In this document: positions 7,828 through 15,349 of the stretch, piece by piece | Position numbering within the stretch: position 1 is the stretch's first letter | How the letters are laid out: every line of letters begins with the position of its first letter | From: a virus | IMG/VR virus record: IMGVR_UViG_3300034061_001138 | Span: 1 to 28,291 of that record | Direction: 5' to 3' (one strand) | Length of the DNA stretch: 28,291 bases | Position numbers and translations under genes: made by a program | The notes under the pieces: generated by a model | Databases searched by the model: none | Told to the model about the DNA's origin: nothing | What the model saw: the letters and a program-made list of their open reading frames with translations, nothing else

Positions 7828-8783
7828 GTGGCTTCTTTGGTGATTTGTTTGGAACGGGTTCCCGAGCGAACACGACAACTACCACGCAAACCCCGTCCCT
7901 TCCGGCTACTGTCGAGAGCGCCCGTAACGATCTGCTGGGTCGCGCGCAAGCTTTCGCAGCCGAGCCTTATGCTCAGTATAGGACCGCTACCGGGCAAGCT
8001 ATTCCGCGTGTCGCGGGCTTTACTCCTGACCAGTTAGCAGCCTTCGATACTGCACGCAACTTAGCTGGAACTTCTGGTGCGCTTGGTGCGCTTACGCCCG
8101 GCCTTACATCCGAAGCCATCACGGCGGCGCGCGGCCTAGCCACTACCCTTCCCGAAACTAACATCTCTGCTTACATGTCGCCCTATACCGAAGGCGTCAT
8201 TGATCCAATGATCAGGGCCATCGAGGAACGGGCCGCGCGCCAACGCCTTGAGTTAGGTCAACAATCTGCGCGCACTGGCTCCTTCGGTGGTTCCCGCCAA
8301 GCCATTGCCGAAAGCGAATTGGAGCGTGGCACTCAGCGCAACATTGCCGAGACGACGGCAGCCGAGCGCGCGAAAGCCTACAACCAAGCTCTCGAACAGT
8401 TCCGCAAAGACCAAGCCAATATCCCCGAACTCTACAAGGGCGCGCTTGGTTCGCTATCGACGGGCTTGGCCCAGACGGCAAGTCGCTTAGGCACAGAGTT
8501 CTCGCCTGTCCTGCAAGTCGGGTCAGCCGGGCAAGCTCTTGACCAAGCTAACCTAGATGTGCTACGTAAAGAATTCGAAGAGCAGCGTGACTATCCATTG
8601 CGCGGGCTAGAAGCTTTGCGCGGCGCACTCGGCATCGGCTCGTCAACGCTGGGCGTCGGCTCCACACAGACACAACAGCAACCCGGCCCGAACGTGGCAG
8701 GTCAAGTTTTCGGCGCTGTCGCGGCGGCCCCTCAAGTTATCAAGGGCGCGACAAGCCTGTGGAACTGGATTGCAGGATCGTAA
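7824..8783 (+). CDS. Putative internal virion / DNA ejection protein
   Basis: This 319-residue protein has a short N-terminal segment (GFFGDLFGTGS), a helical core and a C-terminal amphipathic helix (VIKGATSLWNWIAGS). The core includes NISAYMSPYTEGVIDPMI, ERAARQRLELGQQSARTGSFGGSRQAI and LERGTQRNIAETTAAERAKAYNQALEQF. This helix with a GSFGGSR turn recurs in phage virion proteins thought to be ejected with DNA. It overlaps the previous gene by 4 bases (ATGA) and has AAGAGGA upstream. The virion role is likely; the ejection role is inferred from its neighbours. Confidence 0.55.
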   Translation: MSGFFGDLFGTGSRANTTTTTQTPSLPATVESARNDLLGRAQAFAAEPYAQYRTATGQAIPRVAGFTPDQLAAFDTARNLAGTSGALGALTPGLTSEAITAARGLATTLPETNISAYMSPYTEGVIDPMIRAIEERAARQRLELGQQSARTGSFGGSRQAIAESELERGTQRNIAETTAAERAKAYNQALEQFRKDQANIPELYKGALGSLSTGLAQTASRLGTEFSPVLQVGSAGQALDQANLDVLRKEFEEQRDYPLRGLEALRGALGIGSSTLGVGSTQTQQQPGPNVAGQVFGAVAAAPQVIKGATSLWNWIAGS

Positions 8784-8798
8784 GATAGGAATACGAAC

Positions 8799-9656
8799 AT
8801 GGCAGATTATCTCGACATTCTTCGTGGTGCCCTTTCGTTGGGTGGCTTTTCGCCTGCGCCCAGCCAGCAAATGGACCGCCTTCTAGAAATTTTCAGGGGT
8901 CGTGGCGGCACACCCGCACCCTCTGCACCCGGCGCCCCCGTGACACCCGCGCCCACCGAAACCGCGCCGCCCCAGATTCCCGGCCAACCAGCACAGACGG
9001 CGCGCCCGCGCCCTCCCGCTCCCTCGCCTGAAATGCCGTTGCCCCCGGAACCCACTTCCCAAGTTCCGACCCAGGCCCCACGCCCCACACTTCTCGACCA
9101 ACTGCGCGAGCGTGTAAGCCAAGACACAAGTAGCGGCGGCCTCCGTACTGCTGGCGACATTGGCGCGGGTATGCTCGCTTCACGCAGTCCCAACTTCTTC
9201 ACTATGCTTGGCGAAGGCTTGAAGGCTGCCCAGACTGGCGAGCAGCAACGCACCCGCGACCTTCGTGAAGCTGCCAGCACTGAAGCCGAACAAGCCTATC
9301 GTCAGCGTATGCTCGAACTTAAAGAAGAAGAAATGCGCGATCCCTCCGTCCGCGCCCTCCGCGAAGCTCAAGCCTACTACTACCGTCAGCGCCCTGAAAT
9401 GGCTGGTGCTGCTGGCGCTGCCCGTGGACAACTCACGCCTGCTGTGTTGGCGCGGCTACAAAACGAAGCCCGTTCCCGCGCCCTCACTGTTCTTCGCAAT
9501 AACCCGTTAGCTACCCCTGCTGAAATTGATGCACTAGCTAGGCGCTATTTCGAAGAAGCTGTTGCTGCCGCAGGCGCCCAACCCCCCACCCCCGCTGCAC
9601 CCACAGTCCAGCTTGAAATTCCGACGATCACTCCGGCAGGCCGCCCCACTCGATGA
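8799..9656 (+). CDS. Pro-rich virion protein, putative ejection component
   Basis: This 285-residue protein has an N-terminal helix (DYLDILRGALSLGGF), a disordered Pro/Ala/Thr-rich stretch at about residues 35-95, and then helical segments: LLDQLRERVSQDTSSGGLRTAGDIGAGML, SRSPNFFTMLGEGLKAAQTGEQQR and a charged coiled-coil-like part (EAEQAYRQRMLELKEEEM). A second Pro/Ala tail ends the protein. It lies between two other likely internal virion proteins, and its stop overlaps the next ATG (ATGA). No enzymatic motif is visible. The family is not recognised. Confidence 0.5.
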   Translation: MADYLDILRGALSLGGFSPAPSQQMDRLLEIFRGRGGTPAPSAPGAPVTPAPTETAPPQIPGQPAQTARPRPPAPSPEMPLPPEPTSQVPTQAPRPTLLDQLRERVSQDTSSGGLRTAGDIGAGMLASRSPNFFTMLGEGLKAAQTGEQQRTRDLREAASTEAEQAYRQRMLELKEEEMRDPSVRALREAQAYYYRQRPEMAGAAGAARGQLTPAVLARLQNEARSRALTVLRNNPLATPAEIDALARRYFEEAVAAAGAQPPTPAAPTVQLEIPTITPAGRPTR

Positions 9657-12600
9657 TCCGCGTCAAACTTAACGACGCCATTCAGGTCAACGTAAACACC
9701 GACGACCCACGAGTGGCGGCGCAGGAAGCCCGCTCCTACTTCCAGCAGAACTTCCCCCAAGAATTCGACGGGTGGCGGCGCACCCAGCTAGGCCTTGGTA
9801 GTTCCATCACACGCGGTACCTCCCGCGCCATCGACGAATTTCAAGGCCAACTATATTCAGCAGCCGAAGGCCTGGGCCAATCACTTAACATGCCGAGCCT
9901 TCAGCAATTCGGGCGCGAGGGTCGCATTGAACAGGCGCTGCAAGCTGAAGCTGCCCAGCCCCAAGCTCTTCGCACACCTATCCTAGAATCGCAAGGCCCC
10001 GGCGACGTCGGGCGCGCTGCTGCTGAAATCGTCACAGGCTCCCTTCCCCAAACCGCCACAGGAATCGGCGGCGCCCTAGCTGGTGCGCGGGCTGGTGCGC
10101 GGGCTGGCGGTGTGCGCGGCGCCCTGCTCGGCGGCTTCCTCGGTGCTTCCGGCGCGGGCTACCTACCCACGGCAGGCGCCAACATCCAACGCCAAGTCGA
10201 AGAAGAAGCCAAACGCCAAAACATCACGCCCGCTGAAGTCACGCAAATTCCTAGCCCCGGCGCCGCCTTCGCTGCCGCTATCCCGCAAGTCGCACTTGAA
10301 AGCGCCGCTGACATTGCCACCTTGGGCGCAGGTCGTTTCTTGGGGCGCCCCGTCGCGGAAGCCGCAGGCTCGCTAGGCCAACGCATACTTCGTGGTGCTG
10401 GTGTCGGCGCCGCAACCGAACCTCTTGCCGAAGTACCCCAGACTGCAATCGAACGCTACCAAGCCGGGCTTCCCATCTCAGGTCCCGAAGCCAACCGCGA
10501 ATACTTAGAAGCGGGCCTTGGCGGCGCAATCGCTGGCGGCGTTCTTGGCGGTGCTACGCGCGGTGCTTTTGGTGCGCGCCCCTCACCCGAGATTGTCACC
10601 ACCCCAGAAGCCGTGCCCGCACCCGCACCCGTGCCCCGTGGGTCAGTGCCTGCAACTGGAGCGGGAGTTCCCCCGCCTGCGCCTGAAAGTGCAGCCCCCG
10701 AACCCACGCCCGAACCGCAGCGCTACCAGCCCATGTCAACGCCGGAGCGCCCGCAAGCTTTTGCGTCACCGCAGGAAGTCGAAACATTCCTAGCCGAGAA
10801 CCCGCGCTTTACGCCGACCGTCCCGGTAGCCACGCCTGAAGCTGCTGTTGCTCTTGTGAATGCTGCGCGTGTAGCCGACTGGCAAAATACCGTTAATACT
10901 GTTCGGCAGCAGGCTATCGACGATTTCTTAAATAAACCTGAGGCGGTTTCCGAGGAAGGAGCTACATCCACACCTGATCGAGCAATGCAGGCTTCTGAAG
11001 TCCTTACCAACTTAGGTGAAGCTCAAGCGCGCGGCAACCTAGACTTGAACTCGTTTACGCCTACTCAAGTCGCCCGCTCCGCGCTTACCATGCGCGACCT
11101 TGATCCGGGTAAGCCATCCAAGTCTGAACTAAAATCCATCTCTGATGAACTAAACGCGCTTGTAGACGCGGGCTATTTGCGTAAGTCAGAAACACTGATA
11201 AAGCGCCCCAGGACAGACGGTAGGAAACGCCCTGCCGGACGTTCCACTATTCAAACTTACAGCATTATCACCGAACCCGTTGCGTCCGCTCCAATCGCCC
11301 CGTCGGAAGCCCAGCCAGAAACTGCTACACAACTTGAAGCCGAAACGCCCATCACTCCAGTACAACCACAAGACGAAGCTGCTCTATGGCGCGGCTATTC
11401 CTTGAACGCTGGTCCGCAGGCGCGCAGTCCCTTCGTAGCGCAGGCTCGCAACATCGCATCTATTCGTCAGCGCCCGTTCACGCGGCCCGAGTTCATTGAC
11501 TTCGCGCAACAATCCAGCACGGCAGCCACGCCCGAAGCGCGCGACCAAGTTTATAACGATTTCATCAATCGCCGCCAAGCCCCCGCTCAAGCTGCCGCTC
11601 CCGCTGCCCAACCTACTCAGGCGCCTGCTGCTGCTGCTGCTACCCCTGCTGCCGCCCCCTCGCCCACGCCTAACGTGTCGCCGGAAACTACTGTTGTGGG
11701 CGGCCCCGAACTGAAGACTGGAAGCCAGATCAAAGAGCGGATTGAAAAGCAATACAGCGACACCATTACCAATCCAATCTATAAATACTTCGCTTCGCCC
11801 ATCATGACAATGGGTAAAGTAAGTCCAGTGTTTCGTCCTGTCGCTGAAGCTCTTAAGCGATTCTATACGCGCAGCCAGGAAGGTACTACCATGCTGGCCG
11901 AGTTCTTGGAACCTGCTGCCCGCCTATCCAAAGATTCCCGCGCTAAGATTGCACTTGCCCTACAAGACGCGCGTAGTCGTCAGCAAATGCCTGACCGTGC
12001 AGCCTTCACGCCGGAAGAATACGCGGCTATGGAATCCCTCTTGAAGGGTGGCCAACGCGCCTACGATCTGCTGATCGAATCATACGTCAACAAGTATTTC
12101 GATCCGGCGCTTGCTACGTCGCCCGAAGAACGCGCCCGCCTAGAAGCATTCCAGCAGCAGCGGGGCGACAAGCACCTGTGGGATATGACACCTGACCAGT
12201 TGAGCGCCGCGTCCCCGAAGGGCTGGCAGGAAATGCAAACCTACAGTCGTATGCGTGATCCGTTCTTCTTCCCACAACTTAGCATCGGTTCGCATTTCGT
12301 TGCAGCCTATGAACGGATGCCGGGCGGTAAAGAAAAGCTTGTGCGGCTCTACGCTTATGAACCTCTTAACAAGGCGCAGAAGATCAGGGGCTTTGAAAAT
12401 CCTGAAGCCCGCGCTATCAATTACCTCCAGCAAGAATTTCCTGACGCTAACCGCTACCGGGTTATGACACGCGGCATTCAATTTGAAAACGATGCCCGCG
12501 CCAATCAAGTTCGCTTGGACGGGGACTTCATTGCCCAATACCTTCAAGAACTTAGCAAGGTAAGCGGGCGCGAAGGTCAGCAGATTATCGCGCGCATGTC

Positions 12601-14542
12601 CAAGGAAATTGACAAAGCGCAAATGAGTAGGCTGTTCCGCCCGAACAAAGATATTCTACGGGCAGTGACACCAGACAACGCCGCCGAATACATCCTTGAC
12701 GTGCTGCCCAAATACTATTTGTCGGTCGCCAAGATTCAAGCCCGGCGCTACATTCAGGATGACTTTGCTCGTGCCGTCGAACCGCTTACACCCAACGACC
12801 GCGCCTACTGGGATCAGCTTCTTGATTACGCGACCACACCCACGGAAGCTTTCGGCACGGCTCGCGCCCTTGCCTTCTTCACCTACCTAGGGTTCGCCGT
12901 CGACACCGCCCTCATCAACATGTCGCAGGTTCCTTTCGTCACATTGCCTCGTCTCTCGCGCGACGGCGGTACGAATGGTGCCAAGTATTTGCTGTCAGCC
13001 ATGAACACCGTTCTGTTCAACAGAAACTTCGGCAAAATTCTTAAGGGCGACCTTGCATTCACGGACGACTTCATTCAGAAAGTTCTTAACAAAGACGAAG
13101 CCGCCGCCCTCGTCAAGGCCCGCCAGCAAGGCATCTTTACGCCGCTGTACACGAACGAAAGCCGGGGTCAAGTCACCGCTGATTCGTTGCGGCGCTTTGG
13201 TGTAGCCGACAAAGACGCTTCCAAATATGCGAACAACGTCAACTGGTTAGCCGACATTGGCGGGCGACTGATGCAGGCCGCCGAAGAATTCAACCGCCTG
13301 TCTACGTTCCTTGCCGCCTACCGTATGGCGAAAGCACAGCCTGACGTAATGTCTACCGCTAACAAAGTTGACAACGCCAACTACACCAACCCCTATGACT
13401 ACGCGGCCAACGTAGTGTTTGATACCCAGTTCATCACGTCGAAGGAAGACCGCGCCCTGGTGCAGCGCTTCACGCCTGCTGCTGAAGTAGCCACGCAGTT
13501 CATGTCCTTCCCCCTGAAGATGACTGAACAATACGTGCGACATGCGGGCATGCTGATTCGCGGGCTTGCTAAGCAAGACCCCGTCCTAGCCAAGGCAGGC
13601 GCCGTCAGCTTGTTCATGATGCTAGGTCCGCTAATCGGTGCCGCTGGCGTGTGGGGCCTGCCATTCGCTGACAGCTTACGCGAATTGATGGAACGTCTAA
13701 TCAAAGAAATCTGGGGCACACCCATCGACTTCAAAGTTGAAATTGAAAAGATGCTTGACGGCAATACCTTCTTCGGGTTATCTACAAGCAGCATCGTCAA
13801 TAATGGGATACCTCATGCTTCGGGTTACATGAGCTTGCAGAAGCGCCTAGGAATTGACCCGCTACCTGCCGAAGAGTTGCTGTCCGGTTCGACGCTCGCC
13901 CTGTTTGGTCCGGTCGGCGGCCTTATCGAAAAGCCTTTCCAAGCTTACGAATACTATAAGAACGGCGACTACTGGGGGCTGGCCGCCACGCTGCTACCCC
14001 GCGCTGTGGGCAATGTCGTAAAGGGCGCGCAGTTTGCTACCGACGAAGAGCAGTGGACCCGGCGTGGCACCCGCGTAGTTACGCCAGAAGTGCTACAGGA
14101 AATTGACAAAGATAGTCGGGTCCCGGCAAGCGTCCGTCAAGCCATCGGCTTTCCGCCACCTGAACTATTCGACATTCGTGAGCGGGTTGCCCGCGCCCGC
14201 GACTTGAATACGCAGATGCAAAAGCAAACCGAGAAAGCTAACATGGAACTTGCGCGTATTCTGATGCGCGTCTACGAAGCTCGCAACCGTAACGACACTG
14301 CCGCCGCTGCTGAAGCTGCCAACCAATACCGCGAACGCCGGAACCAAATCCTAATTGAACAGGATGGTAAGCCCCTCGACCAGCGCATCATTATCAACGA
14401 AAGCACCATTCGTGATAGGGCTGTCAAAGACTTGCAAGGTCGCGGCTCGCCTGAAGTTTTGCTACGGGAGTCTAGGGTGCAAGCGCGCCCCGCCCTTATC
14501 GAAGAGCTTCAGCGGCAAGGCCAAGTCCCGCGCCCTAACTAA
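9653..14542 (+). CDS. Giant ejection/internal virion protein, glycine zippers and PLxRFG-like C-terminus
   Basis: This 1629-residue protein is probably packaged in the head and ejected into the cell envelope with the DNA. Two glycine-zipper segments lie at residues about 137-170 (GIGGALAGARAGARAGG...) and 287-309 (AGLGGAIAGGVLGGATRG). Pro/Ala-rich linkers follow at about 315-365 and 645-685. The C-terminal 900 residues are helical, with ALINMSQVPFVTLPRL, FMSFPLKMTEQYVRH (about 1283-1297), a hydrophobic stretch (SLFMMLGPLIGAAGVWGL) and GIPHASGYMSLQKRLGIDPL. That order matches the PLxRFG domain of large phage polyvalent/virion proteins, recalled from memory. No RNA polymerase, lysozyme or protease motif was seen. 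It is the last structural gene on this strand. Confidence 0.65.
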   Translation: MIRVKLNDAIQVNVNTDDPRVAAQEARSYFQQNFPQEFDGWRRTQLGLGSSITRGTSRAIDEFQGQLYSAAEGLGQSLNMPSLQQFGREGRIEQALQAEAAQPQALRTPILESQGPGDVGRAAAEIVTGSLPQTATGIGGALAGARAGARAGGVRGALLGGFLGASGAGYLPTAGANIQRQVEEEAKRQNITPAEVTQIPSPGAAFAAAIPQVALESAADIATLGAGRFLGRPVAEAAGSLGQRILRGAGVGAATEPLAEVPQTAIERYQAGLPISGPEANREYLEAGLGGAIAGGVLGGATRGAFGARPSPEIVTTPEAVPAPAPVPRGSVPATGAGVPPPAPESAAPEPTPEPQRYQPMSTPERPQAFASPQEVETFLAENPRFTPTVPVATPEAAVALVNAARVADWQNTVNTVRQQAIDDFLNKPEAVSEEGATSTPDRAMQASEVLTNLGEAQARGNLDLNSFTPTQVARSALTMRDLDPGKPSKSELKSISDELNALVDAGYLRKSETLIKRPRTDGRKRPAGRSTIQTYSIITEPVASAPIAPSEAQPETATQLEAETPITPVQPQDEAALWRGYSLNAGPQARSPFVAQARNIASIRQRPFTRPEFIDFAQQSSTAATPEARDQVYNDFINRRQAPAQAAAPAAQPTQAPAAAAATPAAAPSPTPNVSPETTVVGGPELKTGSQIKERIEKQYSDTITNPIYKYFASPIMTMGKVSPVFRPVAEALKRFYTRSQEGTTMLAEFLEPAARLSKDSRAKIALALQDARSRQQMPDRAAFTPEEYAAMESLLKGGQRAYDLLIESYVNKYFDPALATSPEERARLEAFQQQRGDKHLWDMTPDQLSAASPKGWQEMQTYSRMRDPFFFPQLSIGSHFVAAYERMPGGKEKLVRLYAYEPLNKAQKIRGFENPEARAINYLQQEFPDANRYRVMTRGIQFENDARANQVRLDGDFIAQYLQELSKVSGREGQQIIARMSKEIDKAQMSRLFRPNKDILRAVTPDNAAEYILDVLPKYYLSVAKIQARRYIQDDFARAVEPLTPNDRAYWDQLLDYATTPTEAFGTARALAFFTYLGFAVDTALINMSQVPFVTLPRLSRDGGTNGAKYLLSAMNTVLFNRNFGKILKGDLAFTDDFIQKVLNKDEAAALVKARQQGIFTPLYTNESRGQVTADSLRRFGVADKDASKYANNVNWLADIGGRLMQAAEEFNRLSTFLAAYRMAKAQPDVMSTANKVDNANYTNPYDYAANVVFDTQFITSKEDRALVQRFTPAAEVATQFMSFPLKMTEQYVRHAGMLIRGLAKQDPVLAKAGAVSLFMMLGPLIGAAGVWGLPFADSLRELMERLIKEIWGTPIDFKVEIEKMLDGNTFFGLSTSSIVNNGIPHASGYMSLQKRLGIDPLPAEELLSGSTLALFGPVGGLIEKPFQAYEYYKNGDYWGLAATLLPRAVGNVVKGAQFATDEEQWTRRGTRVVTPEVLQEIDKDSRVPASVRQAIGFPPPELFDIRERVARARDLNTQMQKQTEKANMELARILMRVYEARNRNDTAAAAEAANQYRERRNQILIEQDGKPLDQRIIINESTIRDRAVKDLQGRGSPEVLLRESRVQARPALIEELQRQGQVPRPN

Positions 14543-14546
14543 CTTG

Positions 14547-14575
14547 TTGACAAAACGCGGGAAGACTATTATCCT
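14547..14575 (+). promoter_or_regulatory. Near-consensus promoter, apparently leaderless
   Basis: A perfect TTGACA (14547-14552) and TATCCT (14570-14575, 4 of 6 consensus bases) are separated by exactly 17 bases. Transcription would start about 6-7 bases later, on or next to the ATG at 14582. No Shine-Dalgarno sequence lies at the proper distance. The alternative -10, TATTAT (14567-14572), has only a 14-base spacer. The signal gives the two glycan genes their own transcription unit. Confidence 0.65.
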
Positions 14576-14581
14576 AGCGGC

Positions 14582-15349
14582 ATGTCAAAGTTTGCCTACT
14601 ACATTGGCGTAGACCACCGCGAACCGGATGCACTGCGAGTTACCGAGGCGTCTGTCCGTGCCTACGCCAGCAAGCCTGTCGAAGTGAAACGCTTAGAACA
14701 CATCGACTTGCGCCGCCGCCAACTCTTCGACCGTCCATGGCGTATCAACGAAGACGGCACTTACACCGACGAGCGGGACGGTAAACCATTCAGTGTGCAG
14801 TTCTCGCATACGCGCTTCCTCACGCCCATCGTCGCCAAGCTTGACGGCGTCACTGACTGGGCGCTCTTCACGGATTGCGACTGGCTGTGGCTTAACGACA
14901 TCCATAAGATTCTCCAAGAAGCTGATAGCAGCAAGACGGTGATGGTGGTACCACATCGCTTCGAACCTGACAAGACCGTCAAGATGGATGGCCAAGTCCA
15001 ATCCCGCTACAAGCGGAAGATGTGGTCGGCCCTCATGCTTTGGAACCTGAAGTCCAACAAGCTGCCCACCGTCGAGATGGTGAACGAAGCCAGCGGCAAC
15101 CACCTCCACACCTTCGGCTGGCTGCAAGACAACGACATCGGCTATCTGTCTGAACGCTGGCATTGGATTCCCAACTACAGCCCGACGACGGAAGCTGCCC
15201 AGGTCGCCGAAGATCAGAACCGCCCCATCCCGGTGGACGCCGTCCACTTCACGTTCGGGCCGCCTGTGCCGGGCATGACCAACCGGGAGCCAACTCCCTT
15301 CGATAACTTCTGGACCAACGAACTAACGGACGCTTACAATGCGCGCTAA
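14582..15349 (+). CDS. Glycosyltransferase (GT-A fold, DxD motif)
   Basis: This 255-residue protein is predicted to transfer a sugar from a nucleotide-sugar donor. It has an N-terminal Rossmann-like strand (FAYYIGVDHREPDA), a helix bearing SVQFSHTRFLTPIVA, and then WALFTDCDWLWLNDI with the metal-binding D98-C-D100. The C-terminal HFTFGPPVPGM is also typical of phage glycosyltransferases. It has no signal peptide or membrane helix, so it should act in the cytoplasm. It starts on the predicted transcript end and overlaps the next gene by 11 bases, which suggests a coupled two-gene unit. The acceptor (virion protein, host surface glycan or DNA) cannot be read from the sequence. Confidence 0.7.
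   Translation: MSKFAYYIGVDHREPDALRVTEASVRAYASKPVEVKRLEHIDLRRRQLFDRPWRINEDGTYTDERDGKPFSVQFSHTRFLTPIVAKLDGVTDWALFTDCDWLWLNDIHKILQEADSSKTVMVVPHRFEPDKTVKMDGQVQSRYKRKMWSALMLWNLKSNKLPTVEMVNEASGNHLHTFGWLQDNDIGYLSERWHWIPNYSPTTEAAQVAEDQNRPIPVDAVHFTFGPPVPGMTNREPTPFDNFWTNELTDAYNAR

Noticed and set aside
12140-12622. 160-residue minus-strand open frame inside the giant ejection gene
   Set aside because: Antisense to a continuous 1629-residue frame whose neighbouring stretches are recognisable; no ribosome site or family motif.
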